A DNA stretch of 64,000 bases, from the NCBI GenBank assembly GCA_963920575.1, contig OY986965.1, positions 10,926,290-10,990,289 on the forward strand, written 5' to 3'. The first letter of the stretch is position 1, and each line of letters opens with the position of its first letter. The notes under the pieces are model-generated. The model searched no databases. It was not told the DNA's origin and saw only the letters and a list, made by a program, of their open reading frames with translations. Of the stretch, positions 31,353-43,194 are shown one piece after another. Origin of the DNA: Narthecium ossifragum (taxonomy: Eukaryota; Streptophyta; Magnoliopsida; Dioscoreales; Nartheciaceae). The position numbers and the translations under genes are program-made.

Positions 31353-31855
31353 AGTTTTTCTAAAACTATTTTAAGTCATTTTCACAATCAAATAAATGTG
31401 CACGGTATTTGAAGTTCTCCATATGAATTCATATGATTTTGTTAAAAAAAAATATAGACACGGAGGTGAAGTTTAGTTAGTTTTGAGGGAGTAAATTATA
31501 CATTTACCGATTATGGATGGGAAATTATAAATACACCACAGTTTTCACTCGGTACGGACGGCTTTGATTTTTTAAGAACTCATATTATTATCAAAGTAAA
31601 TTTCTAATCTCTACAATCTCTCCTCTCCTCTGGCTTCAAGTCCAAGCTCATCGAGAATCAGTTGCTATGGAAAAAGCCACGTTGCAACCAAAAGCTTGTT
31701 CTTTGTCTCTCCCAATTCCTTCTTCAAGCCACTAACTAAATTCCCAAGAAAAAAAACAAAAAGCATTCACTCTCGTTGGATCAACGTGGACAAGACAATA
31801 CTGGTGTGGAACGGTAAAAGCGACAAAATGCACCAAGAAAGGTACCCGGCTCATT
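31353..31855. other. Spacer leading to the LINE target site
   Basis: No gene is recognised. The last 30 bases (GCACCAAGAAAGGTACCCGG then CTCATT) resemble a stretch at 32550-32575, so this DNA belongs to a duplicated block into which the LINE inserted. Confidence 0.5.
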
Positions 31856-32458
31856 GCAACTGCTAGGTTCATAATTTGGCAGTGTCGGGAGTACCTGTTG
31901 ATGAATGATAAGTTCTCCAAATTTGTGAACAAAGAACCTTGGAATGGGTTTGTTCTACAGGTTGATGCTTCGTGGGGAGGGGGTGACATGCCTGCTGGAT
32001 TGGGGTGTGTCTGCATGGATAATCAAAGGGCAACAGTTTGGGAGTCCATTTGCAATGTTTGGTCTGCTTCGGTCGTCTTGTCAGAGCTTAGAGGTATTCA
32101 TTGGGCTTTGCAGATGGCGAAGGATCGTGGCATCGAGCGAGTTATTGTGGAATCTGATGCAAAATTCGCAGTCCAGATGATTGCTAGTGCCACTCCTTGG
32201 TTGCCTGCTTGTAAAGAAATTTTGCTAGCTATTTGGGAATTGCTTAGTGATTGTAGACAGGCTAGAGTTGTGTTTATCCCAATGGAGGCTAACTTTAGAG
32301 CTGATAGCCTGGCTAAGCAGGCCAGGGGACTTAGTATGTCTTCCCCTAGCCTAGCAGGTAGTGCTTGATGGCCTAGGTTTGGGTCTGTATTTTGTTTTAT
32401 AGCCCAGGTACCTGGGATGTAGCTTCGGCTAAACTTATCAAAAAAAAAAAAAAAAAAA
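31856..32458 (+). mobile_element. 5'-truncated LINE (non-LTR retrotransposon) with poly(A) tail
   Basis: A 0.6-kb insert ending in about 19 A residues (32440-32458) and flanked by a 12-bp target duplication, ACCCGGCTCATT (31844-31855) and ACCCGGCTTATT (32458-32469), with one mismatch. It contains the RNase H domain typical of the end of plant LINE ORF2. Truncation at the 5' side is usual for LINE insertions. Confidence 0.88.
31898..32368 (+). pseudogene. LINE ORF2 C-terminal RNase H domain
   Basis: About 156 codons are open. RNase H-like (RVT_3 type) residues are all visible: Asp in LQVDASW, Glu in SELRGIHWAL, Asp in VESDAKFAV and Asp in NFRADSLAKQA. In plant LINEs this domain follows the reverse transcriptase, which is missing here. 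The frame is intact, but the fragment has no start or promoter of its own. Confidence 0.85.
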
Positions 32459-32640
32459 CCCGGCTTATTTATTGTAGAAACTCATGTTAATTTTATTTTG
32501 CTGGGACACGACGGGATGTTTGATTGGGGTGAATAAGGATGCATCGATTGCACCGAAAAAAGTACCCGTCTCATTTATTGTAGAAACTCATGTTAATTTT
32601 ATTTTGCTAGGACATGATGTGTTCGGCCTGGTATCACGTT
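32459..32640. repeat. Direct duplication of about 105 bp
   Basis: CCCGGCTTATTTATTGTAGA (32459) and CCCGTCTCATTTATTGTAGA (about 32567) each continue with AACTCATGTTAATTTTATTT. The part between them ends in AAAAAAGTA, resembling the left LINE flank. Confidence 0.8.
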
Positions 32641-34163
32641 CAACACCATAAAGGTAAATAATTTCATATAATTATCATTTAATCCCTTTTGTAGAACTTA
32701 TTTGCTATGTGGTCCATTTATAAGTTTTTAAACCGTTTAGTCTCTCTTTTCATCATCTGTAAATTTTAATGTCTAAAATGCCCTTCTACCCTTCTCTCTC
32801 CCCTTCCCAGCGGCTGTTTGTCTTCCCCAAAATGAAAAGTAACTACCTGGAAAAAAATGAAAAGTAACTTTAAAAAAAGAAATTTAAGTACCGGCGACGG
32901 AGGTGGGGATGGAGATCATGGGAGGTGATGATGGGGATCGTGAGGACTGATGATGGAGGTGGTGAAAATGGAAAGTAACTTTAAAAAAAGAAATGAAAAG
33001 TAACTTTCAAAAATTGGAAAGTACCCACCAATCAAATGGAATTGAAGTACCAAATAAATGGTAATCGTTATTAGTCAAAATGAAAAGTAACTACCAGTAA
33101 AAAAAATAAAAAGTAACTATAAAATGAAAAGTAACTACATAATGGAAAGTAACTTCCAAAAAAATGGAAAGTAACCACCATTATCTGTTAAGGGGGGATC
33201 GGCGACAGGAAGCTTTGGACCGGCTACTGGATCAGGATCGGTGGGCGACAGGATCAGTGACGGATGGGATGGATCGGCGTGCTTGGTCTCCGACGAGCTC
33301 GGGAGAGGGATCACCGACAGGCTTGGTGACGGCTGGGCTGACATGGCAGGGTCTCCAGTAGGTGGTGCTTGGTCTCCTTCCGACTGGGATGAAAGAGGGA
33401 TCTGGATCGGGATTGGCATCGGGAACGGCCTCGGGATTAGCGGCGAGATCGGGACGACGGACGGACTGCGAGATTAAAAAAAAGGATCTGTGACGGGATG
33501 GGATGGCGACGACGGAAGGGGAGATCGGCGTCGGACGCAAGCTCGGATCGTGATCGGACTGCAGCGCTCTCGGATCGCGACGGTTAGATCGAGTGGTGAT
33601 CGGCGACAGATGGGATGCCGATGATGGAAGGGGAGATCGGCGGCAGCGGATCTAGATCTGGATCGATGATGGTGACAGGATCGGGATCGACGATGGTGAC
33701 GGATCGGGGAGGAGGTCGCGTGAGGAGGCGCGTGAGGAAATCGCGTGAGGAGGCTACAGCTCCGTCGGATCCGGATCGGCGACGGCGACGGGTCGAGGTA
33801 GTGAGCTCAGATCGATGGTCGGTGAGACCTCCAGCTCCGTCAGATGGGGGCGACGGACAACATCATGACAGACGACATCGTGGCAGACGGTGACGAGAAC
33901 GGCGGGATCGTGACAGACGATGGGTTCGGCGGCGGGGACAGGGACCGGGGGGTAGGGGGTGGGTGGGTTTTAGGGGGGGGGGGTTTGGGGGTTTAGGATA
34001 TATATAGATAAAAGATAGGGGGGTAATTTAGTCTTTTATTCTAATATGGGTACTAAATGACTGAAGGTCTTTTATAGGAAACCATGTGACAAGTTGGTCT
34101 CTAATAAGAGACCATTTGACAAATCACCCAAACAATTAACATTGTGTTCGGCAGTCCAAGGCA
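32641..34163. other. Possible Pack-type element: GC-rich core between inverted AT-rich ends (weak)
   Basis: The left edge (GTGGTCCATTTATAAG ... CGTTTAGTC, about 32712-32743) and the right edge read in reverse (CATGGTTTCCTATAAAAGAC ... CATTTAGTAC, about 34088-34050) are loosely similar. Between them are a run of AAAATGAAAAGTAACTACC repeats (32825-33175), a GATCGGCGACGG-rich stretch (33185-33930) and a poly-G tract (33965-33995). No captured gene is recognised. Inference only. Confidence 0.3.
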
Positions 34164-34188
34164 AATATATATATATATATATATATAT
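34164..34188. repeat. (AT)n microsatellite
   Basis: About twelve AT units without interruption. Confidence 0.97.
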
Positions 34189-34948
34189 GATCCACCGACT
34201 TGATGCATTATTTCTCTTGTCCACTCTATCAACTGTTGAGTTTTTTTATTTATTAGATGAGCCTGAAGGCTAGAATAAGGAAGAAGAACATATTGCAACA
34301 GATACCTCACACCAACAAAAAATCCAGGAACCCAAGCGGGGGTACCACCCGGCTCAAAAGCCCAAACTTGGGACCATCTCCTCTCCCACCCATCCTAGCT
34401 AGAGAGTCTGCAATAGAAACAACACCAAGAGGAACAAAACGAAAAAACACAGATGAGGAAATAACTATTGAGTTAAGAGCTGATAAGGTAACAAATTCTT
34501 GTAAATTTTAGAGATAATGTTGAACATACCAAAATCCATGCTGAACTGCAGTACATGAACAATCAAATTGTGCTCTCTAAGTTTGGTCCTTCGCTGTCCT
34601 AGCATACCACAACAATCTTGGAAGTAGATATACCAAACAAATGAAGGCCACATGATTGAGTGAATTGAAGTATTGGAAGCTACATCCAAATCAAAAAGAC
34701 CTAATTTGTACACGGTGGGAAGCCATAAGCATGCGCTAAAAAGGACTGCTTCAGAAGTTTGTGATGGCCATGTCAATGAAATATTACATTTATAGGAAAC
34801 TACTGTCTTTTGCTCTGGCAAAATTACAGTATGCTGGAACTTAGGTTTAGATGTTGCGCTACGCAGGTCAATGCATGCAAGCGGTTGTAGAAAGGGTCAC
34901 ATAAATCATTAAAATGTGTAGAAAAAAAAGACACCAAGCTCAGTATAT
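34189..34948. other. Spacer, no recognised gene
   Basis: Contains short open frames on both strands (34257-34511 plus, 34465-34821 minus) without recognisable motifs. Confidence 0.4.
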
Positions 34949-35289
34949 GTCTCCCAATGAAGTCATAGAACTCGACGTTCTAGTTGGGTTCGTCGGCGTA
35001 ATCCAAGGTATTAGTAGTTATTGGTTTGGATGTTAGTATTGCTAGGATTGCTTATGTTAGGAGATGAAATCCTTGGTCGTTGGTTTCGGCTCTGCTTTAG
35101 GGTTTGCTTTATATAACAGTCCGATAGTTCATTGTAAAGGGTTGTTGAATGCAAAGTTATAAAAGGGTTATTCCAGCCGTAAAGTGGAGGACCATTAATA
35201 GAGAAAGTTTCTACTTCATCTTCTCGTTCTCTCCATATCTCTACTTCTCAGCAACTTGGTGAGCTCTCTGATCCATTAGGAGTCCATCA
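34949..35289 (+). mobile_element. Copia 5' LTR (start uncertain)
   Basis: The right end is firm: GTCCATCA is followed two bases later by an initiator-Met primer-binding site. A TATA box (TTTATATAAC, about 35109) is in place. The left end is placed tentatively at TGTCTCCC (34949). The internal part of this copia element is absent because a gypsy-type LTR starts right after the primer-binding site. Confidence 0.6.
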
Positions 35290-35291
35290 AT

Positions 35292-35303
35292 TGGTATCAG
35301 AGC
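35292..35303 (+). promoter_or_regulatory. Primer-binding site, initiator-Met tRNA
   Basis: TGGTATCAGAGC is a perfect 12-base match to the usual copia primer-binding site. The next base (35304) is the first base of another element. Confidence 0.9.
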
Positions 35304-37080
35304 TGTTACGTCCTGACCCAGGAAACTCATCCGGGTCGGGACGTGAGCGGGGAAACCTACACTATTCACATCCGATACGGCGCGATACAGTACAAAGTGG
35401 AATAAATCACAATCAAAAGAGGTAACAAGATATTATATATTAAATATTAAGTACATCATCCTCAAAGGGTAACTATAAACAAAAGCTGCCAAAATGTACA
35501 TCTGTCCCTCTGAGACCTCAAACGCCTCCGGAAGTTGACTCGTCGCCAAAACCTGATCCAGCTGGAACCATCGAGGATGAGCTGACGCCTACACCTGCAA
35601 ACGCAGCCCGGGTAGGAGTGAGCAACAAAACTCAGTATGGTTCTACTCTACTCTACGTCAAACAGGAAGAAAGGGAAATCACAAAGTCTCGAGTTCTATC
35701 TCATCTTTAAGGGAAACTCACGTTACGTACACCACCTACCCTAGGGCACGCGCTCTGTGACCTCAATTGTCCAGAGCCGTCCCTCTCAACAACCAAGTGC
35801 CCAACGCTGAATAACAAAGGGGTAGGACCCAGGGCAACACGTAACTTCCCTTAACACGGATACTGAGCATGAGATGAGAACTATGGGCAACCTCTACACC
35901 TGAAACAATAGATAGTAGCCAACTAGATCCATCTTCAAGAATACAGAGGTTTGGCAAAACAATCGCCCTAAGCCTAGTTACCCAGTCACGGTCCTAGAGC
36001 TAAATCCGAGCTACCCGAGAGCCTCGGATCGACGAAGACCCTATTCACCCATGCCCTAACCTTATGGTCTAATGCAAACAAGATGCATGCAATGCTCAGG
36101 CATAGATAAAGAGATATAAGCATGCAACAGGATGAGATCAATTATACAGGGTCGGGCATAGCCTGAAGCTAGCCTAAGGGTGAGCATAGCAAGGGTCTAA
36201 ACCAAAAAAGGTCTATCTAACAAAGCAATTACAACAAACACCCAATAGATCAAATTTCAGCATTACAACGGTGTCCATAGTTGTCAACCGTAATTTGATA
36301 CAACAGGGATACAACCCCGCCCAACCAACAAACAACAACAGATTCTATCAATACAATCATTCATTCTACACTACTGCCCCCGACGCACACCGGCAATCAA
36401 TTAGGCTATATTCAAAGCAGTAAAGGGCACACCGTCGGCCCATTTATGCTAAACATTCCCGGGGGTCGTCACTCCCCCGGTTAACCACAAAGCATTAAAT
36501 CAACCACAAACTATATCTATATAGGTATAACATGCTTTATCAAGAAATTGCTTGAAAATCGGTAGAAATCGATAACCAATTCGAAATACGACTTACGGTG
36601 TAATCCGGAGGTAAACCCATCAAAATCCCGATAAAAATAATATAATACTCACAACTTATCGTCGGGAAAGCCCCATGAGAATACCGGGTCGAAAGGAAAT
36701 CGAAAACATCGAATTCTGATCAATATTAGTAACCAACAATAAGAGATCGATCTTTTTGGGTGAGTGTTCTCTGGCTTAAGAAAGAGATCGATCTTCGCGT
36801 AGATCGATCTTTCCTAAGAGAGTCCTCTATATGAGATCCCAAACTAAGGTTCTGTCTGGGAAAGAAGAGATTGATCTTCATGGTATCGATCTTCTTTAAG
36901 TGCTCCCTCTGTCAAAGGAAGAGATCGACCTTCACACAAGGGAAGATCGATCCTTCATACATGACAGAACACCAACACATGAAAGATCGATCTTCACACA
37001 AGAGAAGATCGATCCTTCATCTGTCGATAGCCAAGGTGAATAGTGCCTGAAATTCAATTCCTTGGCTTTGATCTATCAAT
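35304..37080 (-). mobile_element. Gypsy-type LTR, truncated on the right, related to 28241-30435
   Basis: Starts TGTTACGTCCTGACCC and shares with the 28241 LTR the blocks ACGCAGCCCGGGTAGGAGTG (35604 and 28589) and GTCACTCCCCCGGTT (36468 and 29383 regions) in the same order. The expected ...TCACA right end is not found, nor a duplicate of AGAGC, so the right border is approximate. A minus-strand TATA-like box is at about 36525-36518. Confidence 0.65.
36745..37014 (-). repeat. GATCGATC array
   Basis: Words start at 36745, 36786, 36802, 36869 (GATTGATC), 36884 (TATCGATC), 36923 (GATCGACC), 36945, 36985 and 37007. The last two pairs are 22 bp apart; two other pairs are 15-16 bp apart. It is less regular than the arrays at 60525 and 29582. 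Confidence 0.85.
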
Positions 37081-38465
37081 ACGTATCGAAATCAAACCAC
37101 ATTTCGTTGAGTTGTGCAATTGGATGTGGGGAATCTAATGACACCAAGAAATCTAACTTTGAATGATCGAATCCTCGAGATTAAATCAAATTTCTCGGAA
37201 GCCGATGAAACCGATAAAAAGCTAAATTTGTTGGATTTGATATATCAAACGGCGATGAAATCCATTCAAACATTACAGGAAAGTGGACTTGATGTCGGGG
37301 AGTCATTCATCCATTAAAAACCAAACTCAGATATGAGTCCAACGGTAAACACCCAACCACCACCATCACCAACACCGAGCTTCCCCATCTCATCTTCCAT
37401 CCTTCTTCTCCACCACCTCCTTTTTTTAACCTCACTGCCACCAAGCCCTCATCACCACAGCCTCCACCCTTCACCCCAACTCCGAGGAACCTCCATTAAT
37501 TATGGCAACCTCATTTTAACCCCATATCGGGGCTACCCTTTGCCTGCGATACCCCCAAGCTCCATTACAATGTCGCCATGGCGTCTCCGACGACCTCACG
37601 GCAATCCCAAGCCCCATAGCTGCATCCACCTCCTTCCAGGCACCCCGACGACTCCGACGCCATCCTCCTCTCCCCCGAAACCCCCTGCACCCGGAGCCCC
37701 CCTTCCTTCCTCAAGGCCGGCACCGCCACTTCCCTATACCATCGTCTTCGACCTCTAAACCTCCATCCAAGACCAGATCCGAGCTCCCCTTCAACCTCCG
37801 CCCCTTCATCCACCATCTTTCTGCGAGATCCGCCCAGATCCGACGATCCCTTGCCATTCTCTTGAAACCCGACGCCGCCATCTCCTAGATCCGCCCACTA
37901 CGCCGTCCAACGTTCCAATCCAAGCCGTTGGATCGACTTCCCAAGTCCAGGCGACCCCTCCTCTGTTGGTCCCGAGTTCCGGCGAGATTTACTTACCGCC
38001 GATCAAGTTCCAGCGACTCCCAACTATTCAATCAAGATATGAGTTGATCCCAAGCTCTTCAGTCAGAACATATCTGATCAAACTCGATCCAGTCCACCAG
38101 ATTGGGTCTGATTTGATTCCGCTCAATTTGATTAGGCCCAGATCCAGCAATCCAGACTTGACCTGATCAACTCGAGTCAGATTGATTTGAACGAGCCATC
38201 CACCTCGATTTGACCTGATTGCAAGCCAGATCGAGCTAGATTGATCGGATTGAGCCCATTTTATCTCCCATCGGTAAAATTGGATCTATGAGACAAATAA
38301 ACGTCAAAATTTTGTAAATTAGAATTGATGCACACGTGAATTTTTTTTTATTAAAATACAATTTACGCGTCAAAATTGTACATAAAATTTGAAAAATTGA
38401 TGACCTAAAATTGACGTCAAAACTTTGAAAATTTTTTAACTTTAAAATACATATGTATATGTTAG
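37081..38465. other. CT-rich region without recognised gene
   Basis: 37114-37317 is a 67-codon plus-strand frame (SIQTLQESGLDVGESF near its end) that I do not recognise. 37330-37930 is C-rich with long open frames on several frames, a composition effect. 37960-38270 is rich in GATC/GATTT words of the kind seen near the gypsy-type LTRs. Confidence 0.4.
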
Positions 38466-38960
38466 TCTTGATCTATGGTGAGCTCATTTGGCCCTCCATA
38501 TCATTTTATCTTTCGTCTAATTTTATCTTTCTTTCAATTTTATCTTTACTTCAATTTTATCTTATCTCTTTTTACACCTCAAATCCATCGCTTCCATCGT
38601 GGTTCTAGCCGATTAAACACTAGAGATCAATTCTCCAGTTTCCTACAAACCCTGCTATCCATGTCTTGACCTCCAGCGAGCTCATTTGGTCGTTGATCCA
38701 TTTTTATCCTTCATCCAATTTTATCTCTCCTTTAATTTTATCTTTGCCCTTTTTACACCTCATATCGGCCGCCTTCGACGTCTTTCTCGCCAATTAGACA
38801 TCGGGGATCATTTTCCTAGATCCCCGTGAACCATCCTATGTCGGTCTTGACCTTCGACAAAAACATTTGGCCATCGAGCCAATTTTATCTTTCCCCCAAT
38901 TCTATCTTTTTAACTCCCCAAATCACAACTTAATGCTCAATTGGCCGAGATTCTTTAACA
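38466..38960. repeat. Tandem repeat of about 190 bp, 2.5 copies
   Basis: Copies begin TCTTGATCTATGGTGAGCTC (38466), TCTTGACCTCCAGCGAGCTC (38664) and TCTTGACCTTCGACAAAAAC (38845), each followed by ATTTGG, ATTTTATCTTT runs and, in the first two, a TTTTTACACCTCA block. The copies are diverged. Confidence 0.8.
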
Positions 38961-40150
38961 AAGGTCTCTTTCAATCATCTCCAATTTTCTTCCATAATTT
39001 TCTCCACCTTTTGTCATTTTTTTTTCCATTTTTCAATCCCTTTCCCATTTTTCCCGACTTGCCCCCACATCCACGCGGCTCACTGAGGGAGCCAGGACTT
39101 CATCGTCCCGACCAACCTCGCTTGGGTCAGCTCACCCCCGAGCTGACGCCACCGCCGCCTCCTCTCGACCACTCCAACGCACCCCCACCAACCACCACCA
39201 ACCTCTCCACTTTTGCCTCCTCTACCTTCCTTTGACCTCATCTCCCTCCATTTGCCCTCTTCTCCGAAACCGGAATCAACCCTCAAGACCACCACCTCCA
39301 TCCACCACTCTACCGCCCACCGCGCTCCACCAAACTCCGATCCAACCACACCATAACTTCCCTCTCCTCCTCCCTGACCCTCCAATAACCTTCACTGTTC
39401 TTGCTGACGCATTCTCAGGCACCAACCAACTCCACCCAAACCCACCGCACCGTCGCCTTCAGATCCGGGCACCTCTGAGCCTGATCCCACGATCGGACCC
39501 CTCACAGGAGGATTCCCGAGTTTTTGAGGGATCCTCTGATCTCTTCCCCAAACTCCGGCGATGAGGTTCCATCGTTAAACTGTCTTCGGCTAGTTCTCAG
39601 CCGTTTGTTCACCACAAAGGCAATTTCACCATTTTCTAAAATAAGCATCCATGATAAACGCACGTATGTGATTATATCCCTCTTTTTTTTTGCAACAGTG
39701 GACCCCAAACCATGTGAATCCTGATTTTATCCCTCTTATGTAATGGCCTCCCATCCCATGGATGGCCATCCTGTTTTTCCTCTGCAGCAACTCATCATAA
39801 CCGGATTTAATGCATACACGTGGCAGGATGTTGGGTTAAAAAAAGAAAAAACCTCCCATCGCATTTAATGCGACGGGATGTGTCTTCCTGAAGCCTCTTC
39901 CTCCCTCCCATCGGGCATGGCTCCTCCCGCCATCTTCTTTTCTCCGTTTCCACTACCTCCTCTTCTCTTCTCCCTTTCCACTCTTCTCCTTTATTTTTTC
40001 ATCTCTCCTCCCTTTCCACTGCCTCCTCTTCTCTACCTTCGGATGTCTCAGTGTTCTTCGTCAAAATAGTTCATCGGAGAGAGCTCTCCGCACATGCAAG
40101 GCAATGAGGAGCGTTCCGCTACATTGCCACTTCAATAAAAAGGTTATAAA
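38961..40150. other. CT-rich low-complexity region
   Basis: Style and words (TTTTTCCATTTTTC, CCACCGCCGCC, many CCACCACC) resemble 46860-47760 inside the non-autonomous LTR element, so this may be a remnant of the same kind of element. No domain is recognised in its open frames. Confidence 0.4.
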
Positions 40151-40154
40151 CCAT

Positions 40155-41870
40155 GAACGCGATCCATATTATTTTGGGGGGTACTTCCACGATCGATGAG
40201 TTCTCGTCGGACTTTACTGTTGCTCAACTGAAGCCTCACTTCTACGTTCTCAGCAATCTATCTCCTATTGACGTTGAGTTGTTCTTAACATACGAGATAC
40301 CCAATGATCCATATAGACCATAGCCGTCTAAACATTGATCTAAACACCCGCTGTTAGAAACAGCAACTATCCCCCCCGCATACTGGGTGGCAATGATCTG
40401 AATACACCTCTCGAACCATGTCCCAGCGGAGACAAAGAATTAGCTCAACTGGTAGAAGAGATGCCGATTAATAGACTCCCACTGGAGGCCGAGGGGTAAG
40501 TTATAGAGGCGCGGGTATAATTATAAGATGCGTGTGTATAAAGTTCTACATACGTGTCTAAACTTCTTTTCACGAGTATTAATAGCCTACGAACTACTTT
40601 TTGTGTGTATTACTAGCTCACATACGTGTCCATGCACGCGTATAAATCTAAACACACATGCGTATAAATGTTCATGCGTGTGTACAAAAGCATCATAACA
40701 TACTTTTGACGTGGCGCATTTCTACTGGGTAGTGCAAAGACTAAAAGAATTTAAAAAAAAGTACTCACACGTGTTGGTTAACGAATTAGTTAAATAAAAA
40801 AAACAAACCGTTGCATTCAATGCGACGGGTCGCGACGGGTCGCGACGGGCTAGGTGGCTGTTTATGATAGGTTAAATGTCGCGTCTCGTGCTCTTCAATC
40901 CGACGGTTCGACATCGCGTTTCGAACCAACGCATTGCGCGCCAAATGCCTTTTTGCACGGGTATTTTAGCAAAAGCCCACCGTTCAATGTTCTTCTTCTC
41001 TTTTCACCTACCAGACCACCGCCGCTTGGTTTTCTTCTCCCTTTCTCTTGTTCTCCTCTCTTCTCCTTCTCTCTTTTCTTTTCCCGAGCTCTTCTTCTCC
41101 TCTCTTTCCGTGCTCCCACCGTCCGAATTAGTGAGAGTATGGAGAACGCCTTCGCCGAGGTTCTTGGGAAGATCATGGAAAAGGCCTTGGAAAAGGCCAT
41201 GGCTGGGAACATACAGGCCAACCCTTCAGATACAGTACATGTGGAATCAACCCAAATCCCCTTCTTTTTATAGTGGAAAAGGCCGTGGTTGCCTTCTCCT
41301 CTCATCCCATCCTCCCCCTCTTGTATGCTCCCCTAAATTCCTCATTAATTACCCCTGAAACCCCTCATGATATCACCCCCAATCTTGTTATTTTGTTTTG
41401 AAATTTTGTACGCATACACTATTACGTGTCTTTTAGTCTTTGTTACACGTATCACATATACGTGTACTTGTTCTCTTGATGGCTACCTACGCGTCGTGGT
41501 GTATATTACCACGCGTGCGTATTTATACACCTTATCGCGTTTATTTGATGTCTATACTCGTATGATGTCCATTTGCACGTGTATTTACCTTTATCTGCGT
41601 AGTTTATTTTGTCACACATTGCTAACATTTGGTCGCGTAAAAGTCTCAGAGGAAGGCGGACCAGGGACATGGTGCGCACCATTCACTGGGCAGTGCTACG
41701 GAGCGAAGATGAAGGAAATATCAAGCCATTACGCCAAAGACGTACATGTCGAGATCATCTACAAGACCCCGTTCCGCCACTTCCTCGAGCTTGCAGAGGT
41801 CAAACAGGACAACGGACTGCTTGACGAGATGATTCGAAACCACCAAGGTGGCCTGCAGTTTACTTGATGA
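40155..41870 (+). pseudogene. Traces of a DNA-transposon or transposon-associated gene (weak)
   Basis: From ATG 40155 a frame reads DEFSSDFTVAQLKPHF, then LSNLSPIDVELFLTYEIP, and continues in pieces through stops to about 40500. At 41139 there is a short frame, MENAFAEVLGKIMEKALEKA. At 41640-41867 a frame contains VEIIYKTPFRHFLELAEVKQ and DNGLLDEMI, which resembles the N-terminal part of plant transposon proteins linked to Ulp1-type or plant-mobile-domain families. None of this is certain; frames are broken and no catalytic motif is visible. Confidence 0.3.
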
Positions 41871-42440
41871 AACGAGGCACAATTTTCTTTTTGAAAAAGT
41901 ATGTAACAAATAGTTGGCCTTGATGTTGTTTGGCTGGTATGTAACAAGCATTGTACACGTTCATAACTTTGGAGACACATGTGTAGAATTTCATACACAC
42001 GAATCTGATAATTATACCCGTGCATCCGTCATAAAGTTACACAACATCACTTTCATGACAAAATAGGTGTTGTATAGGTCTGCTCCTGCTGCTGTATGGT
42101 GTGCTTTATCCATAGGAACATGTGTTGTACAAGTCTTTTTGTATTGGCAAAGTATTTATACTCATCGAACATCTCCGCATTGTTCTCCACTGTGCCTCGC
42201 CTGCAGCCTTTTACGGTTGGTCATTTATGTCCGCTGATTTTACAGTATACGCGTATGTATATATTATTATACTCGTGATTCCACCCATCATACGCGCGTT
42301 AGATACAAAATACACGTCTTCGGCGAACACGTGCACATACAATGTCAACTCGTGTCGTGACCAACATCAGTAGATAAACACGCGTTTTTCAAAAATACAC
42401 GTATCGTCACAAAACATACACGTGCAGCGCGTTTTATGGT
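40501..42440. repeat. ACGCGTGTAT-word-rich DNA flanking the transposon traces
   Basis: Both 40501-40720 and 41390-42440 are crowded with short related words (ACACGTGT, ACGCGTATAAA, CATACGTGTC, TATACACG) in both orientations at irregular spacing. Such clusters resemble subterminal transposase-binding repeats of plant DNA transposons. A separate short tandem GCGACGGGTC occurs three times at about 40822-40850. Confidence 0.5.
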
Positions 42441-42488
42441 CGGTTCTCAAAATGACTGATTTTTACATTACAACAAAAAGGTGTACTG

Positions 42489-43130
42489 TGTTGATCCTAA
42501 GCTTGTTTTGATGATGCCAATATACATTAAATGATAAAATATATGTTTAATATTTATTACCCCTTAATTGGAAGTGTTAAATTCAATATTTAATGATTTA
42601 TTGTACTGACGGTCGATGCATGGATCGACCGTGGGAATGCGACGATCGATCCATGGATCCACCATGGGGTTGCACGGTCGATGCACAATACTTGACAAAA
42701 TGAAATGTTGGCTCGCGGTCGATCGGAGCATCGATCCCAAGAAGCCATTTTCTTGACAAAGCCTCATGGTTGATGCGACGGTCGATGGACCGGTCGACCG
42801 TGAGGTTTGGATTTTGTGGTTTTAAATGTTGTAGGCTCACCGACGATCCTAGTCGACCGTGGCACGCGATAGGTGTAAAAATGAAAGCCTACGGTAGATC
42901 CTAAGACATTGGCAGTCGACCGCCAAGTGCGAATGTACGCACGGTCGATCGTCAGGAAGTCTGGATCCGACCGTCAGTTCCAGAAAGTGAATTTTGAAAT
43001 TCAATTTAAAATTATTTTTAAATTAAAACATCACAAAACTTTGCATACATGTGTAACTAAATATTATGAGCTAAAAACAACTCATAAATCATGAAAATCA
43101 CTCAATTTACCAAAATTTAGCACTCATGTA
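42489..43130 (+). mobile_element. Sirevirus-type LTR fragment in plus orientation
   Basis: Starts TGTTGATCCTAAGCTTG and for about 390 bp matches the minus-strand LTR at 57393-58483 read from its start, including the GGTCGATGCATGGATCGACC palindrome (42611-42630). After about 42880 the match is lost, and towards 43130 the DNA looks like Sirevirus 3' untranslated sequence. It is inverted relative to the Sirevirus pol gene next to it, so it is not that element's own 3' LTR in normal arrangement. Confidence 0.7.
42610..42975 (+). repeat. GGTCGATC/GATCGACC array
   Basis: Inverted word pairs 12 bp apart, such as GGTCGATG then GATCGACC (42611/42623), recur through the fragment, with decayed copies such as GACGATCC and GTAGATCC. 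Same array type as in the Sirevirus LTRs at 53153 and 57940. Confidence 0.75.
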
Positions 43131-43194
43131 GGATATTGTATAAAAAGCATATAAAGAGGTGACCATACCTTTTCGTTTCAGCTCCTTTATTTTG

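Noticed and set aside
33960..34000. Telomere-like TTTAGGGG strings
   Set aside because: Only a few irregular TTTAGG units in a poly-G tract; no run of the plant telomere heptamer.
36745..37014. A CRISPR array (short repeats with spacers)
   Set aside because: The repeated words are 8-bp palindromes within plant LTRs, spacers are similar to each other and there are no cas genes. The sequence is eukaryotic.
37333..37758. A proline-rich protein gene
   Set aside because: The long open frame comes from CCA/CCT-rich composition; open frames also exist on the other strand, and no domain, splice signals or start context is convincing.
40440..40480. tRNA-like string AGCTCAACTGGTAGAAG
   Set aside because: It resembles the D-arm of a tRNA gene, but no acceptor stem, anticodon arm or T-arm with GGTTCGA follows, and it lies inside a broken transposon-like frame.
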